This document shows, piece after piece, positions 16,125 through 25,876 of a DNA stretch of 58,705 bases (positions are counted from its first letter, which is position 1; every line of letters begins with the position of its first letter). The stretch comes from Verrucomicrobiota bacterium (lineage in GTDB: Bacteria > Verrucomicrobiota > Verrucomicrobiia > Limisphaerales > UBA11358): the NCBI GenBank assembly GCA_028873125.1, contig JAGWMQ010000006.1, positions 1 through 58,705 on the forward strand, written 5' to 3'. Position numbers and translations under genes: made by a program. The notes under the pieces are model-generated. The model was not told the DNA's origin and did no database searches. It saw only the letters and a list, made by a program, of their open reading frames with translations.

Positions 16125-16892
16125 CTAGGGCAACTGCGGACCGGCGGCCACCGCCGGCGCGGCGCTGGGCGCGCGGCGGATTTCGATATCGCCGAACTCT
16201 TGGCCCTGCGCGCAGACCAACTGCTTGAGACGGATCAATTCCAGCAGCGCCAGAAAGGTGCAGACAACCTCGGAACGGCTGGCGGCGGTTTCAAACAGTT
16301 CGGAAAATTTCACCGCGCCGCGCCCGGCGACCACCTGGAGGATGAACTCGATTTTTTCGCTGACTGTCCATTTGTCGTCAAAGATCTCCCGCGCGGCCCC
16401 TTCGCGCCGGCCGAACCGCTGGAGCACGGTGTTGACGGCGTTGAGCAGGTCAAAAATTGAGACATCCGGCTTGGGCGGCTCGGCCACGGGCCCGGCTTCC
16501 AGCCGGCCGGGCACGCGGGGAAAGATTTCTTCCTGGCGCGCCTCGAGCGCCTGCAACCGGACGGCGGCATCCTTGAATTTCCTGTATTCGACAAGCTGGC
16601 GGATGAGTTCCCAGCGCGGGTCTTCGCCTTCCTCCTCGCCTTCGATTTGCGCCTGCTGGTCCGCCGGCAGCAGCTCGCGGCTCTTGATGTACATGAGCGT
16701 CGAGGCCATCACCAGAAACTCCCCGGCCACCTCCAGGTCGAACTCGCGCATCAGGTCAATGTATTCGATGAACTGCGTGGCCAGCCGGGTGAGGTTGACC
16801 TCGTAAATGTCCACCTCCTCCTTTTTGATGAGATAAAGGAGCAAATCGAGCGGGCCTTCAAAGACCTCGAAATGAACTTTGTATTCGGCCAT
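16125..16892 (-). CDS. scpA: Segregation and condensation protein ScpA (kleisin)
   Basis: The kleisin subunit (255 aa) bridges SMC heads and binds ScpB. The N-terminal SMC-binding helix YKVHFEVFEGPLDLLLYLIK and the following EEVDIYEVNLTRLATQFIEY are diagnostic, as is EFLVMASTLMYIKSRELLP. The C-terminal winged helix (TFLALLELIRLKQLVCAQ) closes the protein. I start at the ATG encoding MAEYKV; the open frame continues upstream, but that part lies in the divergent zwf promoter region. It is first in the operon scpA - unknown - scpB. Confidence 0.95.
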   Translation of the reverse strand: MAEYKVHFEVFEGPLDLLLYLIKKEEVDIYEVNLTRLATQFIEYIDLMREFDLEVAGEFLVMASTLMYIKSRELLPADQQAQIEGEEEGEDPRWELIRQLVEYRKFKDAAVRLQALEARQEEIFPRVPGRLEAGPVAEPPKPDVSIFDLLNAVNTVLQRFGRREGAAREIFDDKWTVSEKIEFILQVVAGRGAVKFSELFETAASRSEVVCTFLALLELIRLKQLVCAQGQEFGDIEIRRAPSAAPAVAAGPQLP

Positions 16893-17022
16893 GCGCCGGA
16901 TGAACGGGGAAAATTCTATGGCCGCCGCGGCGGCTTGGCAACGCTGGAACATCGGGGAACGCCACAGTTTCCTCCACATGTGGCATTGAATTTGTTCGCG
17001 CCTTGGGTCATTGTTGGGTCTT

Positions 17023-18585
17023 ATGGCTGACATTCAAGCGTCCGACGCCCGGTTCGTCCGCAATGGCGGTGATCAGCGCAAAGCCGCCGAGCCGTGTACC
17101 ATCGTCATCTTCGGCGCCAGCGGCGACCTGACGGCGCGCAAACTCATCCCGGCCTTTTATCATCTGGCCAAGGACAAGCAACTGCCGCCGGCCTATCGCA
17201 TCATCGGCTTCGCGCGACGCGACAAGACCGACGACTCCTGGCGGCAGGAATTGCGCGAGGCGCTGGATGAATTCTCGCGCACCAAACCCGTGGACGAAAC
17301 CCTCTGGCGTGGTTTCGCCGCGAACCTGTTTTACTGCAAGGGCGACCTGAACGACACGGCGGCCTACGCAAAACTCGAACAGCGGTTAAGCTCGTTCAAC
17401 AGCCCGCCGCTGCGGAAAAACCTGCTGTTTTACCTGGCCACGCCGCCCAGCCAGTTCGGCGGGGTCATCGAGCAGTTGCACAGCGCCAAGTTGCTTCACA
17501 AGGAAAGCAACGGGCACGGCTGGCAGCGGCTCGTCGTGGAAAAACCCTTCGGCCACGACCTGGCCTCGGCGCACGCGTTGAACGCCGAGTTGACGCGTTA
17601 CGCCCACGAGCAGCAGGTCTGCCGCATTGACCATTATCTGGGCAAGGAAACGGTGCAGAACATCCTGATGTTCCGCTTTTCCAACTCCATCTTCGAGCGG
17701 CTCTGGAACCGCGAAACGGTGGACCACGTGCAGATCACCGTCAGCGAGAAACTCGGCGTGGGCGAGCGCGGCGGCTATTACGAGGAGGCCGGGGCGCTGC
17801 GCGACATGGTGCAAAACCACATGCTCCAGGTGCTAGCCCTGGTGGCGATGGAACCGCCGGTGTCCCTCGAAGCCGAGGCGGTCCGGGACGAAAAAGTGAA
17901 GCTGCTCAAATCCATCCGCGAGTTGACGCCCGCGGACGTGGCCCGGCAGATCGTTCGCGGGCAATACTTCGCCGGCAGCATCAACGGCCAGCCCGTCCCC
18001 GGCTACCGCCAGGAACCGAAGGTCCGGCCGGATTCCAACGTGGAAACCTACGTGGCGCTGAAGTTCTTCATTGACAACTGGCGCTGGTCGGGCGTGCCCT
18101 TTTATCTGCGCACCGGCAAATACCTGCCCATGAGCGCCAGCGAGGTGCGCATCCAATTCCGCCCCACGCCGCACGTGCTCTTCGCCGCGCAGTGCGGGCG
18201 GAACCTGGACACCAACGCCATCGCCCTGCGCCTGCAGCCCAACGAGGGCATTTACCTGCGCTTCAACGGCAAGGTGCCCGGCATGAGCCTGGGCGTGCGC
18301 CCGGTGCGGATGCACTTCAGTTACGACGCCGAATTCGGCGCCTACACGCCCGAGGCCTACGAACGGCTGCTGCTCGAAGCCATCGTCGGCGACGCCACCC
18401 TGTTCATCCGCCGCGACGAGGTGGAGACGGCGTGGCAGATCGTGGACTCCATTCGCAAGGGCTGGGACGGCAAGCCGCTGACCAACCGCGAATTTTACGC
18501 CGCCGGCACCTGGGGGCCGGTCGCCGCCGACGATTTGCTCGCCCAGGGCGGCCACGCCTGGCATGAGCCGGTTCCGGTCAAATGA
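17023..18585 (+). CDS. zwf: Glucose-6-phosphate 1-dehydrogenase
   Basis: This enzyme (520 aa) oxidises glucose 6-phosphate to 6-phosphogluconolactone with NADP, the entry to the oxidative pentose-phosphate pathway. Visible landmarks are the nucleotide-binding FGASGDLTARKLIPA near residue 32, VEKPFGHDL near 170, and the substrate/catalytic RIDHYLGKE near 205, where His is the general base. The length is normal. The ATG is 130 bases from the divergent scpA start. An Smr-domain gene follows after 53 bases on the same strand. Confidence 0.96.
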   Translation: MADIQASDARFVRNGGDQRKAAEPCTIVIFGASGDLTARKLIPAFYHLAKDKQLPPAYRIIGFARRDKTDDSWRQELREALDEFSRTKPVDETLWRGFAANLFYCKGDLNDTAAYAKLEQRLSSFNSPPLRKNLLFYLATPPSQFGGVIEQLHSAKLLHKESNGHGWQRLVVEKPFGHDLASAHALNAELTRYAHEQQVCRIDHYLGKETVQNILMFRFSNSIFERLWNRETVDHVQITVSEKLGVGERGGYYEEAGALRDMVQNHMLQVLALVAMEPPVSLEAEAVRDEKVKLLKSIRELTPADVARQIVRGQYFAGSINGQPVPGYRQEPKVRPDSNVETYVALKFFIDNWRWSGVPFYLRTGKYLPMSASEVRIQFRPTPHVLFAAQCGRNLDTNAIALRLQPNEGIYLRFNGKVPGMSLGVRPVRMHFSYDAEFGAYTPEAYERLLLEAIVGDATLFIRRDEVETAWQIVDSIRKGWDGKPLTNREFYAAGTWGPVAADDLLAQGGHAWHEPVPVK

Positions 18586-18638
18586 AAATGGTCCAATCAT
18601 TCTCCTTCGCCCGCGACGGCGGAAGGTAAATTCTTATT

Positions 18639-18920
18639 ATGGCTGACGAACCGATCGAGATGCTGATTGACGGCGTGCTGGACCTGCACACGTTCAATCC
18701 GCGCGAGGTGAAGGACCTCGTGCCCGATTATCTGGTCGCGTGTCAGGCGCGCGGCATTCTCCGGGTGCGACTCATTCATGGCAAAGGCGTCGGCCATCTG
18801 CGGCGCACGGTCCATGCCATCCTGTCCAGACATCCGGAGGTCATCTCCTTCACGCTCGATCACCCGGAGTTTGGCGGCTGGGGCGCGACCTTGGTGCGGT
18901 TGCGCCCGCCGGCGGACTGA
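18639..18920 (+). CDS. Stand-alone Smr domain protein
   Basis: The small MutS-related (Smr) domain protein has 93 aa. It shows the DLH motif (LDLHTFNPREVKDLV) and the nuclease loop LIHGKGVGHLRRTV, followed by a conserved FGGWGATLVRL end. Smr domains nick or cleave DNA or RNA, and stand-alone forms have been tied to ribosome rescue and RNA cleavage in other bacteria. Which applies here cannot be said. It is followed by about 215 bases with two hairpins. Confidence 0.9.
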   Translation: MADEPIEMLIDGVLDLHTFNPREVKDLVPDYLVACQARGILRVRLIHGKGVGHLRRTVHAILSRHPEVISFTLDHPEFGGWGATLVRLRPPAD

Positions 18921-19030
18921 TGCCACATCGCAGCGAACCTGGCAAGGTGCTTGGGCGGGTCAATCCGAGGCTGGAACCAGGGTCGTCAATTTTCCCATCT
19001 GACCGCGTGTCACGCCGAGTTGGCTGTAAC

Positions 19031-19074
19031 AGTTTGAGGTCCAGCCACACCCGAGGCGGGTGTGCTCCCCAACT
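19031..19074 (+). other. Extended hairpin (CACACCC/GGGTGTG core)
   Basis: The perfect 7-base stem CACACCC (19046-19052) and GGGTGTG (19058-19064) has a five-base loop. Flanks AGTT and AACT allow the stem to extend with mismatches. It lies between the convergent Smr and LamG genes and could act as a terminator or be a dispersed palindromic repeat. Confidence 0.5.
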
Positions 19075-19095
19075 CCGGTTTTCGGGTTTAATCCA

Positions 19096-19121
19096 GGGGC
19101 GCTCCCAGTCAGGAGCGCCCC
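19096..19121 (-). terminator. Strong stem-loop between convergent genes
   Basis: The perfect 10-base stem GGGGCGCTCC and GGAGCGCCCC encloses a six-base loop, 17 bases after the LamG gene stop. There is no U-tract on either strand, so it is either a non-canonical terminator or an mRNA-stabilising end. It could serve both convergent genes. Confidence 0.5.
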
Positions 19122-19137
19122 CATGCAATGAACCCTG

Positions 19138-22100
19138 TTATTGCTTCAACTCGTAGAACTGTACGCTGTTGGTGATGGGCACGTTGACTTGATAGTTTGA
19201 GCCCACCACCGTTGGCGTCCCGGAAACCGCCGTCCAAGTCGTCCCCGACCCCAGCGTCGGACTGGATTGCAGCGTGAAGGCCGCCGCGCCATTGGTTGCC
19301 CACGAAATCACCAGTTGGCCGCTGCTCACCGTCGCATGCAACATCGGCCCAGCCGGCGCTATCGTGGGCAGGACGTTTGGACCGAGTTGGTAATCCTGCG
19401 CGATCTCGCTCGGATGCAACACGCCATTCCAGATGCGGAACTCGTCAATGCTTCCCTGCAGACCGGCGTCCGGCCAATTATCGGCGCCGATGATGTTCCG
19501 GTCGCCCAGAACGCCGGCCATGGTGATGGTGGCTTGGTAGTTTTCGGCCATCAACACGCCGTTGGTGTAAATCGCGACATACCCGGCCGACGGATCGAAG
19601 ACCGTGGCAATATAGATGTTAGTCTGCGCCTGCAAAACCGGAGGCGCGAGCGCGGCGTCATTATGCTGATTGTCGTCGTCGGAGTCGGAAATCTTGGCCA
19701 TCGTCCGGGTCCCAGCATTGTTGGCCTGGCAGATCAGATCATAGGCGGCATGGCCGCTGGAATCCTGCACCCCGAAGTTATACAGGGCCGCCCAAGTGTA
19801 TTGGTTGGGCGCGAGCGTGGCCCACGCCTCGATCGTCACCGCCGGGTCGTTGTAGTTGGTGGTGTAGGAACCGGCAACCAAAGTAGTGAGCGTGGAGAAC
19901 GCGGCGTTGGTGGTCGCGATGCCGTTCACGTCGTTGGTCAGGATGCCCGGCGGCAGTTGCAGGTAATCGGCCGCCGGACTCACGGAGGTGGTGTTGGGCA
20001 ACACCAACTGCCCGTTCGCGACGTTGGCGCTACCCGCCAGCGTCCCGTTGGCCCCGCCCACCGAATCGTCGGCATTCGACGTGAAACTATAGCGGTGCAT
20101 CAACGTGGCCGGATAATCGTTGAACACACTGACTGCGGTGCTGTTGGTGAAATAATTCGTGGTCCCCGTGCTGACATAGCCGTAGGTGGCGGTAATGGTG
20201 GCGCTGCCCAATTTCAGGGCGGTCAAGAGACCTTGATTATCCACCGTGGCCACGCTGGGGTCGCTGGAGATGAACGTCAGCGTCGAGCCGCCGTTGACTA
20301 CCACGTTCGAAACCTGGGTGAAGTTCATGAGGGCCTGAACCACGCGCTGGTCGCCCGCCGCGATGGGTTGGGAGCCCGGGTTTAGCGCAAGACCGGTGGG
20401 GGTGCCCGTCAGAAAATTGGTATTGTCCGGTCCGGCCTGATAGGCCGCGGCGATCTGGAACGGGGCCAGTTCGCCGTTGTAGATGCGAAATTCCCGGATG
20501 GAGCCGATCATGTATGGGTCGTTGCCATACAGAGAGTGCCCCAGATAACTGTAATCATCAGCAATCGAAGAGAACGGCACTGTCGTATGCGTCCAATTGG
20601 CCAACACTCCATTGACATAACAGCCCAGGAAATCGCGAGTCGGATTCGAATTGAAGACCAAGGTCACCTGGACGTTGGTTTGTCCGAGTAAATTCGGCGA
20701 AAAAGTTGTCCAGTTCTCGCCCACGTAACCGGCGGCAAATTGTCCGTTCCCGCCGCCATTATAGGGCGTCATGATAAGGAATTCCAGGCCGGGGGTGTTG
20801 GGAGCACCAGCCAAGCCGGAGATATTCCCGAAGGCATACAGGTAGTCCCACTTCTGGTTGGATGGGTCAATGGTCGCCCAGCCCATCAGCGTCACGGCTC
20901 CGGAGGCGATGTTCGTCTGGGAGATCAAACCGGCCGGCAAATCCACATACGTGCCGGACGTGCCGTCCAAATCCACCTGCCCGTTGCCGTCATACGCGGC
21001 GTCGCCCATCAGCGTTCCATCCGCTCCGCCCACCGAGTCATGCGCCACGGTGTCGCCCGGCGTCCCATTGAATGAATACCGATTGAGCAGCACCGGTTGA
21101 AACTCAGATACGGTCACGCTTTGGGTGGAAGAAAGCGTGCCGTAGTCGGCCACCAGGGTGGTCGTCCCCGCCGCCACCCCGGTCACCACGCCATGCGCGT
21201 CCACCGTCAGAATGTTGGTGTTGCCGGAAACATAAGTCACACCGGGATCGTCATAAATATCCACCGCTTGGTTGGTCAATCCCGAGGCGCCGGCCAACAC
21301 CTGGGCGGTCTGGGTATATCCCACCCCCGGCGAGGCGACCTGCAGGACGATGTTGGTCACCGTCCCGTAATTCCCTGGAGCGCCATCCGGCCCGTTCTGG
21401 TAGTCCGCCGCGACTTCCAACGCCGAAATCGCGCCGTTGTAAATCCGGAATTCGTCGTAGGATCCATTGGCCAGCGGGTCGCTGCCATACTGTGAGCGCC
21501 CCAGCCAGTCGTTGGTGGTGCTGCCCATCACCGCCGGCGAATTGCTGAAATTATACACCGTCGAGACCAAGGCCCCGTTGAGGTAAAGCTTGGCGACGTG
21601 GGTGGCGGCGTCGCCCGTCCACACCACATGATTCTCCGCGCCGTCGTTCATTTGTGCCGTGGAACGGTTCCAATAATCCCCGTTGGTGGCCGACCAGAAT
21701 TCACAAAACACGGGATCGGCATAGGGACTTGCGTTCCCGAACCGGCATTCCAGGTCGCCGGGACCGACCTTATACGATCCCGAATAGGACCCGCTCGAAT
21801 TGCCAAAATCCCAAACACGCGCCCAGGAATTGCCGCTGGCGTTCAACGTGGGCGTCACCCAGGCTTCCACGGTGACGGCCGTGTAATTGCCCAGGATGTT
21901 GGGCGGCAGGGCGATGTATTGGCCGTTGGTGTCGGCCGAGGGATCCCCGTCATAAATTTGAGAAAGCGTCGCCTGACCAGCGCCGTTGAACGCGGCGCCG
22001 TTGGTGAGGATGGCGTTGGCCCCGCTCACCGAGTCCGTGGCAACGGTCCCGCTGGTTTCATTGAAACTCCACCGGTTGACCAGCGTGGCCGCCGTGCCGA

Positions 22101-22173
22101 CGGCGACGAACCTCGACAGGATCGCGCTGACCAGGAGGAGCTTGAACATTCCGACTAGTTTATGGTTTTTCAT
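19138..22173 (-). CDS. Large secreted protein with three LamG domains and Ig-like linkers
   Basis: The protein of 1011 aa has a signal peptide (cleavage near VAVGTAA). Three concanavalin-like LamG_3-type domains lie at about residues 35-260, 360-585 and 695-930; each has the W/Y-SF opening, a GTxxxG segment and the closing SIDEFRIWNG-type strand. Short Big2-like beta domains (GVVTGVAAGTTTLVADYG) separate them. The last 70 residues form the C-terminal module ending FYELKQ that recurs in other secreted proteins of this window. It probably binds carbohydrate at the cell surface. No catalytic domain is visible. Confidence 0.88.
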   Translation of the reverse strand: MKNHKLVGMFKLLLVSAILSRFVAVGTAATLVNRWSFNETSGTVATDSVSGANAILTNGAAFNGAGQATLSQIYDGDPSADTNGQYIALPPNILGNYTAVTVEAWVTPTLNASGNSWARVWDFGNSSGSYSGSYKVGPGDLECRFGNASPYADPVFCEFWSATNGDYWNRSTAQMNDGAENHVVWTGDAATHVAKLYLNGALVSTVYNFSNSPAVMGSTTNDWLGRSQYGSDPLANGSYDEFRIYNGAISALEVAADYQNGPDGAPGNYGTVTNIVLQVASPGVGYTQTAQVLAGASGLTNQAVDIYDDPGVTYVSGNTNILTVDAHGVVTGVAAGTTTLVADYGTLSSTQSVTVSEFQPVLLNRYSFNGTPGDTVAHDSVGGADGTLMGDAAYDGNGQVDLDGTSGTYVDLPAGLISQTNIASGAVTLMGWATIDPSNQKWDYLYAFGNISGLAGAPNTPGLEFLIMTPYNGGGNGQFAAGYVGENWTTFSPNLLGQTNVQVTLVFNSNPTRDFLGCYVNGVLANWTHTTVPFSSIADDYSYLGHSLYGNDPYMIGSIREFRIYNGELAPFQIAAAYQAGPDNTNFLTGTPTGLALNPGSQPIAAGDQRVVQALMNFTQVSNVVVNGGSTLTFISSDPSVATVDNQGLLTALKLGSATITATYGYVSTGTTNYFTNSTAVSVFNDYPATLMHRYSFTSNADDSVGGANGTLAGSANVANGQLVLPNTTSVSPAADYLQLPPGILTNDVNGIATTNAAFSTLTTLVAGSYTTNYNDPAVTIEAWATLAPNQYTWAALYNFGVQDSSGHAAYDLICQANNAGTRTMAKISDSDDDNQHNDAALAPPVLQAQTNIYIATVFDPSAGYVAIYTNGVLMAENYQATITMAGVLGDRNIIGADNWPDAGLQGSIDEFRIWNGVLHPSEIAQDYQLGPNVLPTIAPAGPMLHATVSSGQLVISWATNGAAAFTLQSSPTLGSGTTWTAVSGTPTVVGSNYQVNVPITNSVQFYELKQ

Positions 22174-22220
22174 GGGTGTGTGGGTGTTGTTTGCATGGGT
22201 GAAGGAAGTCTTGACAGAGG

Positions 22221-23102
22221 CTATTGGGACGGGTCAAGCTGGCCGGCGGCATTAGCGTTGAATGCCCAAGACGGCACAAGATCGCCTTCGACGCCGTTGT
22301 GCGCCAAATTGTCATTGTCCCAGCGCTCCCGCCAACCGGTGTCCGTCGGGCTGACGGGTCCGCCATTATTTCCAACCAATCGTTTTGCAGGCTCGACGTG
22401 GCCATCGCAGTAGAGAAAATCAATGTAATAGTTGTGCCGGTTGGAAGGCCATTGAGAATGGCCTGGATCCTCCGCCGTCGGGTCAAGATTGGCGTCAAAG
22501 GCAATGAGGTACTTATTCTCTTCCGCCTTCACGTCGCCGATCGCAATCATGTTTGCGGGGGCTTTGACCGTGCTGTCCCTGACGGGACCTTTGTAAAAAC
22601 CACCATCCACGTCCCCACCCAACCCAAGTTGAGGATTATGGTCGAGATCCAATCCCCAGTCGTTGTAGCCATAGGAAAACCGCGATGCAGGCGTCACGAC
22701 CCAGGCGCTGAAAGTGCCGTTTTCGAATTCGCCGCCCAGGGTTTTGTTGTAGTTGGTGTCCCAGGAGGCATCAATCGGCGCCGAAGGGCAATAGAACACT
22801 TTCCGATCCTTGCCCATCTCCGCGAAGATTCGCGTCATCCAGACATAACTGTTATGGACGGCCGAATAATCGCCGGGATATTGGTGGTAATCGCCCACAT
22901 ACATCGTCAACCCCAGGCCCAGTTCCTTCAAGTTGTTCATGCAACTGGCCTGTTTGGCCTTGGCCTTGGCGTGGGCGAGTGCGGGCAGCAGCAGGGCCGC
23001 CAGGATGGCGATGATGGCGATCACCACCAGCAATTCGATCAACGTAAAGCCCGGCCGACGGGAACCGCCGGTTGAACGAGCTGGTTTCATAATGGATGAC
23101 AT
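22221..23102 (-). CDS. Prepilin-type protein (DUF1559-like, [10 protein letters not shown] class)
   Basis: The protein of 293 aa has a type IV prepilin leader ([21 protein letters not shown]), cleaved after Gly with Glu at mature position 5, then a long helix ([30 protein letters not shown]). A beta-rich C-terminal half ends with the [13 protein letters not shown] motif typical of the very expanded planctomycete/verrucomicrobial family. I start at 23102, where a GAGG site lies upstream; an in-frame ATG at 23090 is also possible. It lies 47 bases upstream of the LamG gene and may be transcribed with it. These proteins are presumed extracellular; their role is unclear. Confidence 0.88.
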   Translation of the reverse strand: MSSIMKPARSTGGSRRPGFTLIELLVVIAIIAILAALLLPALAHAKAKAKQASCMNNLKELGLGLTMYVGDYHQYPGDYSAVHNSYVWMTRIFAEMGKDRKVFYCPSAPIDASWDTNYNKTLGGEFENGTFSAWVVTPASRFSYGYNDWGLDLDHNPQLGLGGDVDGGFYKGPVRDSTVKAPANMIAIGDVKAEENKYLIAFDANLDPTAEDPGHSQWPSNRHNYYIDFLYCDGHVEPAKRLVGNNGGPVSPTDTGWRERWDNDNLAHNGVEGDLVPSWAFNANAAGQLDPSQ

Positions 23103-23157
23103 TAGCTCGAATCCTCGTGGCGCGCAAATGGAGCGTCCCGGCGTCCGGGCTGGAACT

Positions 23158-23535
23158 TTATCTCCTGTAATGCGCGTTGATTTCCTGCACCGTCTTGACC
23201 GCCGCCGGATCTCCTTTCTCGGCGGCCTGATAAAGGCGTTGTTGAAAAGCGAAACGCTCCGCATCCAGCGCCTGCTTCTGCTGGCTCGTCAACTCCATTT
23301 TGGAGAGGCTCTCAAATGAATTCTGGGCTGCGGCGTAGTCTTTGGCCCGCTCGGCCGCCAGGGCCTTGTCCCAAATCTGCTTGACGGCCGCGGGCGCGTT
23401 GTCAAAAGCCCGCAACTGTGCCGCCGTTGTTCGGGTCGTTCCCGAACCGCATCCCGCCGCCAGCACAACCAGACCGGTCGCACTCCACCAGAATAGGGCA
23501 CGCAATATCCCGCTTGGCGCCTTGTGCATCACCAC
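23158..23535 (-). CDS. Small lipoprotein
   Basis: The protein of 125 aa has a lipobox LVVLAAGC, so it should be lipidated at Cys29 and tethered to a membrane. The rest is helical and charged ([22 protein letters not shown], then [18 protein letters not shown]), reminiscent of a short TPR-like or coiled segment. It starts MVMHKAPSG, and an in-frame ATG lies at 23529. It sits just upstream of the prepilin-like gene on the same strand. No family is recognised. Confidence 0.8.
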   Translation of the reverse strand: MVMHKAPSGILRALFWWSATGLVVLAAGCGSGTTRTTAAQLRAFDNAPAAVKQIWDKALAAERAKDYAAAQNSFESLSKMELTSQQKQALDAERFAFQQRLYQAAEKGDPAAVKTVQEINAHYRR

Positions 23536-23608
23536 GATTGAATCACTAATTCATACAATTTCATGGGCAGTTCGTCATGTGGCATAAAGTGGCCACAGCC
23601 GCATGGCT

Positions 23609-25876
23609 TCATTCGTGCCGGGCGTTCGTCTCCCTCTGCGGCGCGAAAATGCCCACGTCAATGCCCTGGCCGCCGACGGTTTGGTGGCAATGGACGGCGA
23701 TGGTGTTTTCACCGGGATGGAGCGCCGCCGCCGCCGCCTTGGAAATCTCGAATTCCTCGTAATCCGTGATGAAGCCGGACCGTTTCAAGGCCAGCACGCC
23801 GTCCAGATACACCTCCACGTCTTCGTCGTGAAAAATCTGCAGGCTGAGTCCCGACAGGTCTTCCGGCCCCAGCCTGAACCGGCCCCGCATCCAGATGTCG
23901 GACGTGTTCCAAGCGGTGTTCACGACTATGGCGGGCGTGTCGGCGGCGCCGAATCCGGCGACTCCCTCTTTCCACGCGGACGCATCAAACCCGGGTTGGA
24001 ACCAGTCGCCGACGGGTGGTGCGGTCGTGTATTTCCACCGGGTCCGGCCAAACAAGGCGTCCGGCAGGATGGGCTTCATGGGCGTTCCCCAAAATTGACC
24101 CCGGTTGGCGACCCGCAGGGCGTCCGGGGCGATTTTGGCCAAGGCGCGGTCATAGGTTTGCAGGCCGTTGCATTCCGTTTCCACGTCGGCGGTTTGAGTA
24201 TAGACGGCGGCGCTCAAGCCGTTCAACCGGTGCAATTCCCAGACCCGCTCCAACGCGCGGGCGTAATGCGCCGACAATTCCTCCCGGTTCGTGAACATCA
24301 CGTAGGCCCAACAATTCCTGGACCAGGTGTGGCCCGGAACAGCCAGACCCAACCCGCCGAATTCGCCCAGCACGGCCGCGCGACGGGATTCGGGCGCCGG
24401 TGAATCGGGGCCGGGGTAGTTGTGCATGTCAATGACATCCCCGACGCGCAGGTCCGTCCACCCGCTGGCGTCGTCCACCAGCCGGGACGGGTCCATCGCC
24501 TTGATCCATCGGGTCAACGACTCCGTGTCGAACTGGCCCCAGCCTTCGTTGAAGAGGTCCCACTGGACAATGGACGGATGATTGTACAGTTCCCGGATCA
24601 TGTGCTGCAGCTCCGTTTCAAACTCCTGGCGCGAAGCGGCGGTGCTGTTGTTGCCGCTGGGCATGTCCTGCCAGACCAACAGGCCCAGCTTGTCGCACCA
24701 GTAATACCAACGCGGCTGTTCCACCTTGACGTGCATGCGGACCAGGTTGAAGCCGGCTCGTTTCAGGAATTCGAGGTCGTGGCGCAGCGCCCTGTCCGTA
24801 GGCGCGGTGTAAATGCCGTCGGGCCAGAATCCCTGGTCCAGCGCGCCCAGCTCAAAAACGGAGCGGCCGTTCAAGGCAATCCTGGCCCGCCCCTGGTCGT
24901 CTTCCTTCAACTCGATTTGCCGCATTCCAAAGTAGCTCGTCACCGTGTCGAGCACGCGATCGCCCTCCTTGAGCGTCACCCGCAGATCGTAAAGAAAGGG
25001 ATCGTCGGGCGACCATAAATGGGGCCGGACCACGGGCAGAAAAAAAGTCGCGTTGGGCGGACCGGTGGCCCGCCCGGCTTCGTTGCCGCCGGCGCTCGCG
25101 ACGGCCTCCACCTTCAATGGCTCCGAAAAACTGGCCACGGCGGCGCAAATTTCAAGCCCGCCCGCCGCCAGATCGGGAATGAGCTTCAGCCGGTCCATGC
25201 AGGTTGCCGGCACGGGTTCCAGCCAGACCGTCTGCCAGATGCCGGCGCTGGCGGTGTAAAAGATGCCTTCCGGCTTGAGCGACTGCTTGCCGCGGGGCTG
25301 GTCACCTTCGTCAATCGGGTCGGTGACGCAGACGCTCACGGCGTTCGTCCCGTTCCATCGCAGGGCATGCGTGATGTCGAACGCGAAGCGGTCGTAGCCG
25401 CCCTGGTGACGGCCGATTTCACGCCCGTTCACCCACACCTGGCAGCGCCAGTTCACCGCGCCGAAATGCAACCGCACCCGCCGCCCGCGCCACGATGCCG
25501 GCAGGGAAAAAGTCCGGTGATACCAGAGCTTGCTGTGCCCATCGAAATTGGTCATGACCCCGGAAAGCGCGGACTCCACCGGGAACGGAACCAGAATCTT
25601 CCCGACGAACGGACCCGGCCCGTCCGCCGAATCCGGCGTGATGGCGTAATCCCAAAGCCCGTCCAAATTCTCCCAGTCGGGGCGCACGAATTGCGGTCGC
25701 GGATATTGGGGCCAGACGTTGGTGGGACTGACTTCCGCCGCCCAGCGGGTCATCAGCGGGGCTTTTGCCGGATGCCACGGGGCGGATTGGCCCGCGCCGG
25801 CGGAAATGAGGATGGCCGGAACCAAGGCGGCCCTGTAAAAAATGTGCCTGCCTGCCCTGGAGGAATGGAAATTCAT
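23609..25876 (-). CDS. Secreted glycoside hydrolase family 2 protein
   Basis: This beta-glycosidase of 755 aa is related to beta-galactosidase/beta-glucuronidase. A signal peptide ends near residue 30. A sugar-binding jelly roll (WYHRTFSLPASW, WVNGREIGRHQGGYDRFAFD), an Ig-like domain, and a TIM barrel carry the acid/base in WDLFNEGWGQ (Glu444) and the likely nucleophile in LGEFGG (Glu505). The last ~140 residues form a beta domain ending NTIAVHCHQTVGGQGIDVGI. The substrate is unknown. Its ATG overlaps the response-regulator stop (ATGA), so it is translationally coupled to the sensor system upstream. Confidence 0.92.
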   Translation of the reverse strand: MNFHSSRAGRHIFYRAALVPAILISAGAGQSAPWHPAKAPLMTRWAAEVSPTNVWPQYPRPQFVRPDWENLDGLWDYAITPDSADGPGPFVGKILVPFPVESALSGVMTNFDGHSKLWYHRTFSLPASWRGRRVRLHFGAVNWRCQVWVNGREIGRHQGGYDRFAFDITHALRWNGTNAVSVCVTDPIDEGDQPRGKQSLKPEGIFYTASAGIWQTVWLEPVPATCMDRLKLIPDLAAGGLEICAAVASFSEPLKVEAVASAGGNEAGRATGPPNATFFLPVVRPHLWSPDDPFLYDLRVTLKEGDRVLDTVTSYFGMRQIELKEDDQGRARIALNGRSVFELGALDQGFWPDGIYTAPTDRALRHDLEFLKRAGFNLVRMHVKVEQPRWYYWCDKLGLLVWQDMPSGNNSTAASRQEFETELQHMIRELYNHPSIVQWDLFNEGWGQFDTESLTRWIKAMDPSRLVDDASGWTDLRVGDVIDMHNYPGPDSPAPESRRAAVLGEFGGLGLAVPGHTWSRNCWAYVMFTNREELSAHYARALERVWELHRLNGLSAAVYTQTADVETECNGLQTYDRALAKIAPDALRVANRGQFWGTPMKPILPDALFGRTRWKYTTAPPVGDWFQPGFDASAWKEGVAGFGAADTPAIVVNTAWNTSDIWMRGRFRLGPEDLSGLSLQIFHDEDVEVYLDGVLALKRSGFITDYEEFEISKAAAAALHPGENTIAVHCHQTVGGQGIDVGIFAPQRETNARHE

